Below are positions 34,149 through 44,937 of a stretch of DNA of 64,000 nt, in pieces. The number at the start of each line of letters is the position of its first letter. Position 1 is the stretch's first letter. The translations under genes and the position numbers were made by a program. The notes beneath the pieces are model-generated. The model made no database searches. It saw only the letters and a list, made by a program, of their open reading frames with translations, and was not told where the DNA came from. Source of the stretch: Rhynchospora pubera (taxonomy: Eukaryota > Streptophyta > Magnoliopsida > Poales > Cyperaceae); NCBI GenBank assembly GCA_028095005.1, contig CM051462.1:122068752-122132751 (forward strand). The letters run 5' to 3'.

Positions 34149-36791
34149 CTCTCTCTTCTCAAGACAAAAGATGAAGCAAGTAATGCCATTAAGAATTTTC
34201 ATATGATGGTCCATACTCAATTTGGGAAAGAAATAAAAATCGTTAGAAGTGATAATGGAACTGAATATGTTAATAAAAATTTACAACAGTTTTTTAAGGA
34301 GAAAGGTATCATTCATGAGACAACCTGTGTAGGAACACCTCAACAAAATGGAATTGCCGAACGCAAGAATAGACATCTCCTTGAAATAACTCGATCTTTA
34401 CTTCTTGAGAACAAGGTACCACAAGTTTTTTGGGATAATGCAATTTCTTATGCAGTCTATCTCACAAATCGGACCCCTACAAGTGCAAATAATTATAAAA
34501 CCCCCATCCAAATCCTTTCATCACACACACCTATATCTTCGGTCTTGAACCTGCCACCTAAAATATTTGGTTGTGTTGCCTATGTTCACATACAAAAACA
34601 GTTTCGCACCAAATTGGAACCTCGGGCTGAAAGATGTGTTTTCTTAGGGATGGGGATGCACCAGAAAGGCTATAAATGTTATAACCCGTATAATAAGAAA
34701 TTCTATACCACCATGGATGTTACTTTTTTGGAACATGCAACTTTCTTTAAGCAAAATCAAGCTCTGGTTCAAGGGGAGAGCACGAATGTAGAACTCGATC
34801 TAAATTTTTTGTGTGGCCCACTGGTTGATTCAAATCCAATAGCAGATAAGGAAGCTGAGCAATGGTTAGAAGAAGAAGATTTAGAGTTGGAAAATAGTAA
34901 CAGTGCACCTGCACCAGAGAGTGCACCTGCATCCGAGAGTGCACCTGCACCCGAGAGTGCACCTGCATCTGATAGTGCACCCGCATTCGAGAGTGCACCT
35001 GAACCAGAAAGTGAAGTTGCCCTTGACAGTGCACCTGCATCTGGAACTGCCATGCGCGATAATGAGGTATGTATTCCTGAGCCTATCACTAGGTTACCTC
35101 TGCGTTCTAATCGTGGCAAACCACCAAGGAGATATATTCCTGAAGATGGAACAAGTAAAGAAATAAAATATCCTATTGCTAACTACACCTCAACACAACA
35201 TTTAGTACATCCATTGAAGAAATTTTCAGAATGCTTATCTTCTGTTGCTATACCAGAGAGAGCAGAAGATGCTATTAAAGATAAAGAATGGGAAAAAGCA
35301 ATGAGAGTAGAAATGGAGGCTCTTAAGAAAAATGGTACATGGGAAATTGTTGATTTACCACCAGGAAAAATACTAGTGGGATGTAAATGGGTGTATACCA
35401 TTAAGTACAGTGCTGATGGAAACATTGAAAGGTATAAAGCGAGGTTAGTAGCAAAGGGGTATACACAAAAATATGGAATAGACTTCCAAGAAACTTTTTC
35501 ACCTGTTGCAAAACTAAATTCTGTCAGAGTTTTGTTATCTCTTGCAGCTAATTTTGATTGGCCACTACATCAATTTGATGTCAAGAATGCGTTTCTACAT
35601 GGAGACTTGGAAGAAGAAATATATATGGAATTACCACCTGGTTACTATAAATATATTGGGTCCAGAAAAAAGGTGTGCAAATTGAGAAAGGCATTATATG
35701 GTTTGAAGCAATCGCCAAGGGCATGGTTCGGACGATTTTGCAAAGCCATGAAAAGCTATGGATACACTCAAGGGAATTCAGATCACACCATGTTCTTTAA
35801 AATGAACCAAGGTAAGATTGCAATTCTCATTATCTATGTAGATGATATGATCATAACAGGTGATGATAGGGCTGAAATTGATAAGCTTGAAATGAAGCTA
35901 TCAAGAGAATTCGAAATGAAGAATTTAGGAGGTCTGAAATATTTTTTGGGAATAGAAGTATCACGCACGAAAAAGGGTATATTTCTTTCTCAAAGAAAGT
36001 ATGTTCTTGACCTCCTAGCAGAAACTGGTATGCTAGATTGTAAACCAGTCAGTACTCCCATGGAACAAAATACAAAATTTGACATCAATCTAGACCAATG
36101 CTCGACAGATAAAGGAATATACCAAAGATTGGTTGGAAAACTAATATATCTATCACATACCAGACCTGATATTGCATATGCAGTAGGAGTGGTGAGTCAA
36201 TTTATGCATAATCCAAGTGAAGAACACATGGGGGCAGTCACAAGAATCTTGCGTTATCTAAAGGGAACACCAGATAAAGGAATTCAGTTTAATAAAAATG
36301 GTCATCTAAAAATTGAGGGATACACAGATGCAGACTGGGCAGGAAATATTGTGGACAGGAAATCAACATCTGGGTACTTCACTTTTGTTGGAGGAAATCT
36401 AGTAACATGGCGAAGCAAGAAACAGAATGTTATTGCTTTATCTAGTGCTGAAGCTGAATTCAGAGGCATGGTGAAAGGGATTTGTGAATTATTATGGTTA
36501 AGAAAACTGCTCAAGGAAATAGGGTTTGACACCGGAAGTGAGATGAGTTTGTATTGCGATAATAAAGCTGCTATCGCGATATCACATAATCCAGTGCAAC
36601 ATGACAGGACAAAACATATCGAGGTAGATAGACACTTTATTAAAGAAAAACTTGATTCTCACATTGTTTCTTTACCTTTTATTAGATCAACAGATCAATT
36701 AGCAGATATTCTAACCAAAGCAGTTGCGACTATGCCATTCGAAGAAAGTCTGAAGAAAATTGGCATGACAGACATCTATGCTACCTCGTGA
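34149..36791 (+). pseudogene. Copia integrase (rest), reverse transcriptase and RNase H
   Basis: In the same frame after the stop; the first Met is at 34203. It holds the second integrase Asp (DNGTEY) and Glu (PQQNGIAERKN), then a Ser/Ala/Pro/Glu repeat (SAPAPESAPAS) linking to the reverse transcriptase. The RT has KARLVAKGYTQ, DVKNAFLHGDLEEE and the catalytic YVDDM. The RNase H has YTDADWAG, SSAEAEFR and the final DRTKHIEVDRHFIKEK. It ends at TGA 36789-36791, next to the purine tract. RT and RNase H look complete; only the upstream lesions stop the polyprotein. Confidence 0.92.
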
Positions 36792-36798
36792 GGGGAAG
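36791..36798 (+). other. Polypurine tract
   Basis: AGGGGAAG immediately before the right LTR; it overlaps the last base of the pol stop codon. Confidence 0.85.
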
Positions 36799-37121
36799 TG
36801 TTAAGATTACACTCGTATCACACAAAGAAGGAAAGAAGGTCGTGCATGACCTGTATTCACGCAAGGAAGGAAAGTGAAGGCACGCATATCTGAAGGATAT
36901 TTAGAGCAAATTGTTATTGGTTAAGTATTGTAATCAAAATAATTAAGCTTTCTTTATTTAGAAGGAGTTGCCTTATTTTCTAATTATCTCTCTGTAAAGG
37001 GTATAACAATGGTGAGCATGTAAAACAGAATTGATTGATTTTGAAAGAGAAATAAAATTAGGGAGGGAAGGGAGTTTCAGGGAGTCGTGTGTTTTCTATG
37101 TTGTTTTTAATATTTCTGACA
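36799..37121 (+). repeat. 3' LTR of the 5.25-kb copia element
   Basis: 323 bp, near-identical to the left LTR, with an extra 4 bp within GGGAGGGAAGGGAG. Confidence 0.95.
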
Positions 37122-37156
37122 GAATAGCTAATCTCAATTTGAACTAATTATGTTAG

Positions 37157-38332
37157 GAATGTGTGCTGGCGTCACCGCACTATCTTTTCTGGGGCTTGGT
37201 ACATATGCGATCCATGAAAAAAGAAAAGTTTCTAAAGTAAAAGAGAAGTACTTTCATGAACATGGAGGACGGATTCTGTTGGAGAAGATTCAATCAGATC
37301 AGGGCTTTGGTTTCACTATCTTCACGAAGCGCGCAACAAGTAGAACTAGCAACAAAGAATTTTGATAGTGCAAATATAGTTGGTCATGGAGGTCAGGGCA
37401 CCGTCTATAAAGGAACTCTGAGAGATCAAATGGTGGCCATAAAAAAGTGTAAGATAGTCGATGAGAGCAAGAAGAAAGGATTTGGTAAAGAGATGATAAT
37501 TCTATCCCAAATTAATCACAAAAATATTGTAAAACTCATAGGGTGTTGTCTAGAGGTTGAGGTTCCCATGTTGATCTATGAGTTCATCGCAAATGGTACC
37601 TTGCATCACTACATCCATGGGAATAACCAAGGAATAAACATTTCCCTCTCAGATCGTCTAAGGATTGCTCATAAAACAGCAGAAGCACTTGCCTACTTGC
37701 ACTTTTCAGCATTTCCTTTAATTTTTCATGGGGATGTGAAATCTGCAAATATTCTTCTTGACCAAAACTACACCGCAAAGATATCTGTTTTTGGTGCATC
37801 AAAACTAGCTCCAACAGATGAAGCACAAGTTGTCACACTTGTGCAAGGAACATTTGGATACCTTGATCCAGAATACATGCAAACTTGCCGATTGACAGAC
37901 AAGAGCGATGTATACAGTTTCGGTGTGGTGATTTTGGAACTTCTAACTAGCAAACCCGTGTTTAGTTTTGGTGCACCTGAAGAAGAGAGAAGCCTCTCAT
38001 CTCGCTTCTTCTCTACTATGAAGGAGAGGAAGTTGCACGAGCTTCTAGATGATCAAATTAGAAGGAACGAAGATATGGAATTGGCCGAAGAAGTAGCTGT
38101 GCTTGCATTGGCATGTCTAAATATGAAGGGAGAAGAGCGACCTACGATGAAAGAAGTAGCCAACGAACTTGATCGTATCAGGAGGATTAAGCAGCATCCT
38201 TGGATACAAGAATGCAATCATGAAGAAACAGAGAATCTGCTTGGTGGAGCAACTCATGACACTGAGATTGAACACACTGACAGTTTCAGTTTAGAGAAGA
38301 AAGCTGAGAGGAGCATTGCTGTTGGCCTCTAA
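37157..38332 (+). pseudogene. WAK exon 3: membrane helix and Ser/Thr kinase domain
   Basis: The acceptor TTAG at 37153-37156 gives a phase that fits exon 2. The first frame encodes a membrane segment (AGVTALSFLGLGTYAI), a basic stop-transfer (HEKRK) and the juxtamembrane EKYFHEHGG. At about 37325-37345 the reading moves to another frame, which carries the kinase: glycine loop VGHGGQGTVYKG, lysine in VAIKK, HGDVKSANILLD (HRD in active kinases), VFG instead of DFG, YLDPEY, and DVYSFGVVILELL. The DFG aspartate that binds magnesium is lost. Stop at 38330-38332. Confidence 0.88.
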
Positions 38333-38357
38333 TAACCATTTCTTCCTTCGGTGTTTC

Positions 38358-39905
38358 TGATATCGTCATTATTTGTAGGCATTTGGATCGTACTTGGCAC
38401 TCAAATAACACTCAAACCATTGAATTATTCAATAGATTGCTCTGATTTCCATGGAATTGGCTCTACCGTCGTTTCTTCTCTCATTTTACAGGACTTTGAT
38501 GATTTCTGATGATTTTGGAGCATATAGATGGATTCCCGACGTAGCACGCACGCTAGACGACTCATTCCTATCATTGGAGGCTCTTTTCTCTCTCCTGGTC
38601 GACCTGAACAATATCTAGAGGTCATTTTACAGGACTTTGATGATTTCTGATGATTTTGGAGCATATAGATGGATTCCCGACGTAGCACGCACGCTAGACG
38701 ACTCATTCCTAGCATTGGAGGCTCTTTTCTCTCTCCTGGTCGACCTGAACAATCATCTGTTCGATCCGACCAGCACCTATGGCAGCCAGGCGTCATTTTC
38801 TCTCTCCTGGTCGACCCGACCACAAGCCTGTTCGATCCGACCTGCACCTATGGCAGCCAAGCGTCATTTTCTCTCTCCTGTTCGGTTCGAACAAGGATCT
38901 GTTCGGTTTGACCAGGGTGCCGTCATATCACATAAGGCATTATTTTTTACATAGAAACTGATGGAAATGGCAATTTCTTGCGCCCTGGTGCCCTAGCCTT
39001 CCATCCTTGCGACCTGGGACATCCATATATACACCTCTAGACCTGAAGGAAAGGATACAACCTTCCATACCACAAATTCCACTTTTCATAGGCGTTTTTC
39101 TCTCTTCCACCATTGGAGATCATCAAAGCGTGGTTCTTTGAAGCAACGGCAGCAAGGAGACGAGTTTGATGACCATCTTGCAACACCTCACTGCCTAGAG
39201 ATCGTAGTTCGAAAGCATAAAGGAGTATTCGGTTTATTCTTCTATGTTTTCTTCTCTATTTTCAATGGGCTTGTATCTTGTGATTTCTATGTTATTTGTT
39301 GTGTGTTTTAGTACTATGTTAGGCTAAATTTATGTAGTCTTAGGGGTAAGGTAGTAACTTAGGTTTGGATGTTGTGATTTGACTTGATATGATATGATAT
39401 GTTTTGTTGATTTGTTTCGTTGAGAATTATTATAATTGCTTGTTTAAATTGCTTGGTTAAGTCTAATTAACTTCTAGATGAATGGCCACATTTAGTTAAG
39501 TTCTAAAGTTAGGTTAATCAAGATAATTTAGATAAAGTATTTGGGATAAATCGTAGATCCGAAAGGGGAGATTAGTTGACACCAAAAGTGTAACTTTTAG
39601 ACAAGTCCAAAAGACCTCTAGATATCCTTATGAACTCCAACAAACAAGTTTAAGTTGATTGAATTCTATACCAAAAGTTGTGAACCAATCGAGTTATTTA
39701 GGTTAGGTTGTGATTAAACCAGTTTCTAGTCCAACAAGCGACAGCTGAGGTTTAGAATATCTAGGTTTGACCAACAAACCCTAGCACAAAGCATAAACTA
39801 TCATAAAAGTTCAAAATCGCACACTTATACCATCTGTTTGGTCCGAACAAGGATCTGTTCAATCCGAACAGGAGTCTGTTCAATCCGAACAGGACTCTGT
39901 TCGAG
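38358..39905 (+). repeat. Left outer LTR (partial) of the inverted element
   Basis: Matches the minus strand of 51463 to about 49980, including a 130-bp internal duplication (38505-38635). It breaks off within the palindromic repeat array near 39840-39905, so the last roughly 430 bp of the LTR, the primer site and the leader are missing on this side. Confidence 0.85.
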
Positions 39906-39929
39906 TCTTCTTGGGTAAGGTAGTAACTT

Positions 39930-40283
39930 CATCTTCTTGGGTCCATCGGCGACGCTCATTGTCAAAATCCCTCCTTTGACCCGCTAGAAGGGTCCGATCG
40001 GCTGTCAGTCGAGCCTCTCTTTGCTCAAGTTGGAGGCGGAGGTCCTCCAATTCTTGTGTGCGCTGGGCAATGGCCTCGGGAGTGAGTTGGTCGGCCATTG
40101 CTGGGTTTTCTTCTCTCTGTTCGGAGTGCTGGTCGGATCGAACGGGGCTCTGGTCGGATCGAACAGAGTCCTGGTCGGTTCGAACAGAAGTGAAGGAGGA
40201 GGAGCTGGCTTCTTCGTTTATTCTCCGGAGAAAGTCTTTGACCTTTGGGGGTGGGGACTTCTTCCTTTGCGTGTTACCTGCCA
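39930..40283 (-). pseudogene. Inverted N-terminal gag fragment
   Basis: On the minus strand it encodes the gag start (MAGNTQRKKSPPPKVKDFLR, then SVRTDQDSVRSDQSPVRSDQ). It is the same sequence and same strand as 49052-49404 in the right arm, so here it points against the rest of the left arm. It joins the gag body at the short shared word TGCCAC(T). Confidence 0.85.
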
Positions 40284-41913
40284 CTCAAGTAGTTCGAGGC
40301 AACAAGTGCACGCAATTTCAACTAAAGAGGCGAGGATAGAGGAGCTAGAAGCTGAACTTGCCGCTTACCAATCGGCTCAAGGGACACATCTCCATTCAAA
40401 CCAATGCGGAGCGTGCGACGAGGAAGGACATACATCTATCAATTGTTCTCTTGCCAAAATTGGTAACGGAGGGGCCCAAGTGAACTACCTACACAATGGG
40501 CCCCCTTACGGTTCAAAGTACCAAAATAGCCCACCAAATTTGTATAGGAATGCCCAATTCAACAACAACAATAGAGACCAATCATTTCAAAAGAAACCCT
40601 TTTTCGATAGGGAAGAGATTCCAATTGTTGTTCAAGAATTCATGAGTGAGCAAGAAAGGATTAACAAATCTGTGGCTTTAGGGTTAGATGAATTGAAGGC
40701 CACCACTGACGAATTGAAGGCTACCATCAACGAATTTAAGGGAAGTGCAAGCACCTTACAACGCTTGGAGCGCATGATGGAAGCACACTTCTCCCGACCA
40801 CCTGGCAAGCTTCCAAGCCAACCACAAGTCAACCCAAGTGCAGAGATCAAAGCCATTCATGTTCTGCGAAGCGGAAAGGAGTACCAAGACCCACCCGTAC
40901 CACCAAACGAGGGAAACAGCCTCTCTGTTCGGTCCGACCAGAATCCCGTTCGGTCCGAACAGGAGGAACCAGAGGAGACACACCCAATTCTTGAGAAAGT
41001 TTTGTCATTCCCTCCACTCCATGAGGCATCCCAGACACAAGGCACCATTCCTGAGCCTGAACAAGCTGAAGAGGTGCCACTCGCACCCTCTGTTCGGTCC
41101 GACCAAGCTCCTGTTCGGTTCGAACAGAGCACAACAGTGGTCCAAAGCAAGGGCAGAAGGAAGGCACAACAACCTGAGTCAACCTATAGGCCACCTGTCC
41201 CATTTCCTCAGCGACTTGTGAAGAAGAATGAGGAAGAACGATTTCGAACTTTTTGGGAGATTCTCAAGGAATTGAAGGTCAACATTCCATTCACAGATGT
41301 CATAGCTCAAGTGCCGATCTTTGCAAGATTCTTGAAGGAGTTATGCACGGGCAAGAGATCCATGGAAGAGCTCAAAACAGTGGCCCTATCACACAAGAGT
41401 AGCGAGACTTTGAAAAGCAAGATGCCCCCAAAGCTTGAGGATCCGGGTAGGTTTGCTCTTCCTTGCACTATTGGAAACGCAACAATCAAGCAAGCCTTGT
41501 GTGATATGGGGGCTAGTGTTAGTTTGATGCCCAAGTCGGTTTATGAAAAGATTGGAATTGGTGAATTGACACCCACATGCATGACATTGAAGCTCGCCGA
41601 TTCCTCAATGCGGTTGCCCTTGGGTGTTATTAAAGATGTGCCCGTTCAAGTGGATAAGTTTGTCATACCGGGCGATTTCGTGGTGATGGACATGGAAGAA
41701 GACAAGGAGGTGCCTATAATTTTAGGACGCCCCTTCCTTAGAACCGCCGGTGTGAAGATGGATGCTCGAGATGGGACGATTTTGGTTAGAGTGGGAGGAG
41801 AGAAACTCCGATTTTCAATAGATCATGCTTTGAAGTGCTCCAATCCCGCCAACAAGGGTCATGACAAATCGCTCGCCGTCTCGCTCTCCGGATCCGATCC
41901 GATCAAGACCTAG
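40284..41913 (+). pseudogene. gag C-terminal region and aspartic protease, left arm
   Basis: Plus-strand gag: a coiled region ARIEELEAELAAYQ, a zinc knuckle (CGACDEEGHTSINC), then repeats of VRSDQ type. The protease domain follows near residues 470-600 of the long frame, with active site DMGASVSLMP and the flap-side motif IILGRPFLRTAG. The stop is TAG at 41911-41913. The computed frame starts upstream at 40021 inside inverted DNA, so its first 90 or so residues are antisense gag. Athila/Tat-type elements carry this protease form. No reverse transcriptase follows. Confidence 0.85.
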
Positions 41914-43703
41914 TGAAATATGGTCAAGCTAGGGACCTAAAACAAGCGCTTCTTGGGAGGCAACCCAAGGATTTCTCAACTCTTCTCTCTTTTATTTATT
42001 TTGTCATTTAAAATAGAAAATAAAAAAATAGAAAATCCATAAAAATTAGAAAAACATAAAATATTAAAAATAGAATTTAATGTTTATATTTGTTTGTTTG
42101 TAGGAAAATTTTGAGGAACAAACGAAAGAAGATGCGATTCGTGCTAGAGCACCATGGGTTACGTGAACCAACTAACCCCGATCGACCTCATACGGATTGC
42201 ATCAAAAGATCTAGAAAAAATGATAGAGCCGTCTTGGACAACGAGAGAACAAACTAGAAGCAAATCAACATATGGAAAGCAAAAATTGGCTAAGTTCTCT
42301 TTTCCCTCCTATTTACTTTTCTATTCGATTGCATGCATTGAGGACAATGCTTGATCTAAGTTTGGAGGGAGGGAATAGGAGAAAAATCGAACTTTTGGTG
42401 GATTTTGGTAAATTTTTGCAATTTTTTCGAACTTTTTGCTTCTCTGGTCAGCTCGAACAGACATCTGGTCAATCCGACCAAAGCCTTGGAAACTTCTGTT
42501 TTTAACTTTCTCTTTGGTCGGATCGAACAGACACCTGGTCAATCCGACCAGAACATGGAAATTGCATAGATTGGTATGATTTTGGCTTGGAAATAAGTTG
42601 GTTTGCCTATTCTCTCTCGATTTGGATTTTAAACGTTAAATCTCACACTGCTTAAACTTGTTTTTGAGTCAAACAAAAATTTTCTCAAAGAACCCTAGAA
42701 TGTTTTGATATCACACTTGATCTTGCACCAATAGACTGAATTGGAGTATTTTCTTTAAAATTTGAACTTGATCTTGGATGCTTAGAATTGTTATGACAAT
42801 CTTAGTCGATTCTCACAAGTTTTTGCCGAGTGAACTGATTCGTATTTGACAAACTTTTGAAAAGAAATTTATCGACTTTGGAAATTGAAAAATGAATTTT
42901 GTCTTGTTGAAATTGCTTTTTAATCGCTTGAATCACCAACGAGCAAAATTAATGGGACAATAAATCAAAATAGCTGTGAAAACGAGGACGCACTGAGGCC
43001 TTTTTCCACCAACTTAGCCACAAATTGGAGGGTATTGGGTTAGGTATGAATTGTTAGGAATTACAACTCAAAGAAACCGAGAAATAATTGGACAACTCAT
43101 GCTTAATTCTACCGGACCCGGTGCGAAAGCATTGGTAAAGGAGTTGTTGAGTATTATGGCCCAAGTGTACCGTGGCCATAGTCGAGCAACACCCGTCTAA
43201 CCTCCCTAGCGCGACATGTGCTAGTAGCAAACTCAAGGCCAATGATACCGCATTATCCTCTAGGGTGTAAAGCCCCACGGCTCGACTTGCACGAAAAAAA
43301 AAGAAAAAAAAACATTGGTGAAAAATTGAAATTGTTTTTGAGAAAAGTTCATTATAAAATTTCTGAAGTTGATAAAGGCCTTTACAAATTTTTGTGGAAT
43401 GTGAAAAGGAACGGGTAATTGAAATTGAGATCGCTTTTGAAATATCAAAGGGAAGTTAGAGTTCTAATTTTTGGGAAAAGACTTTACTTAGGGTCAAGAG
43501 TTGCATTAATTAAGTTGTGAACACTTAACTTGGTTTTTTATTTTGATTCTTGTTTGACTCATTTGATGAAAGTGTGAGAAATTTTAGGCATAGCAATTGA
43601 TTTCACGACATTTCTTGGTTTGAGATACAACTTGATGTTTAAGGTTTAAGTACAGTCCAAAACTCTAAGCTTAGGGTGTTGCTTGAGGACAAGCAAAGTT
43701 TAA
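41914..43703 (+). other. 3' untranslated region of the left arm
   Basis: Non-coding, about 1.8 kb, containing AGCGCTTCTTGGGAGGCAAC just after the stop, a motif that recurs in plant Athila/Tat-like elements, and several CTGGTCGGATCGAACAG palindromes. It is repeated in inverted order at 44938-46730. Confidence 0.7.
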
Positions 43704-43716
43704 GTTTGGGGGGATT
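43704..43716 (+). other. Polypurine tract, left arm
   Basis: AGTTTGGGGGGAT-type tract just before the inner LTR start TGATATCG at 43717. Confidence 0.8.
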
Positions 43717-44012
43717 TGATATCGTCATTATTTGTAGGCATTTGGATCGTACTTGGCACTCAAATAACACTCAAACCATTGAATTATTCAATAGATTGCT
43801 CTGATTTCCATGGAATTGGCTCTACCGTCGTTTCTTCTCTCATTTTACAGGTTATTTAGGTTAGGTTGTGATTAAACCAGTTTCTAGTCCAACAAGCGAC
43901 AGCTGAGGTTTAGAATATCTAGGTTTGACCAACAAACCCTAGCACAAAGCATAAACTATCATAAAAGTTCAAAATCGCACACTTATACCATCTGTTCGAG
44001 TCTTCTTGGGTA
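43717..44012 (+). repeat. Inner LTR of the left arm, internally deleted
   Basis: The first about 138 bp of the LTR (to CATTTTACAG) are joined directly to the segment that normally lies more than 1 kb further on (GTTATTTAGGTTAGG), then the copy ends at CTGTTCGAGTCTTCTTGGG. Confidence 0.8.
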
Positions 44013-44053
44013 GAACTACATAATCCCTCCTTTGGATTGAAATTTTATGTGCC
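44012..44053. other. Filler at the centre of symmetry
   Basis: About 42 bp (starting GAACTACATAATCCCTCC) not found elsewhere in the element. It links the two inner LTR fragments and is the spacer of the 13-kb inverted repeat. Confidence 0.6.
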
Positions 44054-44924
44054 AAGTTACTACCTTACCCCTAAGACTACATAAATTTAGCCTAACATAG
44101 TACTAAAACACACAACAAATAACATAGAAATCACAAGATACAAGCCCATTGAAAATAGAGAAGAAAACATAGAAGAATAAACCGAATACTCCTTTATGCT
44201 TTCGAACTACGATCTCTAGGCAGTGAGGTGTTGCAAGATGGTCATCAAACTCGTCTCCTTGCTGCCGTTGCTTCAAAGAACCACGCTTTGATGATCTCCA
44301 ATGGTGGAAGAGAGAAAAACGCCTATGGAAAGTGGAATTTGTGGTATGGAAGGTTGTATGCCCTTTCCTTAGGCTTAGGGGTGTATATATGGATGTCCCA
44401 GGTCGCAAGGATGGAAGGCTAGGGCACCAGGGCGCAAGAAATTGCCATTTCCATCAGTTTCTATGTAAAAAATAATGCCTTATGTGATATGGCGGCACCC
44501 TGGTCAAACCGAACAGATCCTTGTTCGAACCGAACAGGAGAGAGAAAGAGAAGCTGCACAAGTCTGCTGTTGTGATGCCCAGTCGGATCGAACAGGCTCC
44601 TGGTCGGGTCGACCAGGAGAGAGAAAATGACGCCTGGCTGCCATAGGTGCTGGTCGGATCGACCAGATGATTGTTCGGGTCGACCAGGAGAGAGAAAAGA
44701 GCCTCCAATGCTAGGAATGAGTCGTCTAGCGTGCGTGCTACGTCGGGAATCCATCTATATGCTCCAAAATCATCAGAAATCATCAAAGTCCTGTAAAATG
44801 AGAGAAGCAACGACGGTAGAGCCAATTCCATGGAAATCATAGCAATCTATTGAATAATACAATGGTTTGAGTGTTATTTGAGTGCCAAGTACGGTCCAAA
44901 TGCCTACAAATAATGACGATATCA
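44054..44924 (-). repeat. Inner (3') LTR of the right arm, truncated
   Basis: Starts TGATATCG on the minus strand at 44924 and reaches AGGTAGTAACTT at 44054. It lacks the 130-bp duplication seen in both outer LTRs and differs from them at scattered positions. Confidence 0.82.
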
Positions 44925-44937
44925 AATCCCCCCAAAC
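44925..44937 (-). other. Polypurine tract, right arm
   Basis: On the minus strand GTTTGGGGGGATT directly precedes the LTR start at 44924, as in the left arm. Confidence 0.8.

Larger units (their letters stand above)
31869..37121 (+). mobile_element. Near-complete Ty1/copia retrotransposon in WAK intron 2, TSD GAATA
   Basis: 5253 bp. LTRs at 31869-32187 and 36799-37121 begin TGTTAAGATTAC and end TTCTGACA, and differ by only two substitutions and one 4-bp indel that I could see. The 5-bp duplication GAATA is perfect (31864-31868, 37122-37126). Primer site TGGTATCAGAGC at 32188 and purine tract AGGGGAAG at 36791 are intact. The gag-pol frame is almost whole but has a frameshift near 32600, a stop at 34146-34148 and a changed protease active site. 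It is a very recent insertion. Confidence 0.96.
29280..38332 (+). pseudogene. Wall-associated receptor kinase (WAK/WAKL) pseudogene, whole locus
   Basis: The exons are 29280-29938 plus 30522-30736 (one exon split by an insertion), 30877-31026 and 37157-38332. Together they would encode about 730 residues, the normal WAK size: signal peptide, galacturonan-binding domain, EGF and calcium-binding EGF domains, membrane helix, Ser/Thr kinase. WAK proteins sit in the plasma membrane and bind pectin. This copy is broken. A 576-bp MITE nest in exon 1 brings in-frame stops, a frameshift lies just before the kinase domain (about 37325-37345), and the kinase DFG motif reads VFG. Intron 2 also holds a MITE and a 5.25-kb copia element. 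A 13.1-kb retroelement starts 26 bp after the stop codon. Splice phases still agree between exons. Confidence 0.88.

Noticed and set aside
40021..41913. 630-codon open frame taken as one natural protein
   Set aside because: Its first part is antisense gag brought in by an inversion; only the portion from about 40284 is genuine gag-protease.
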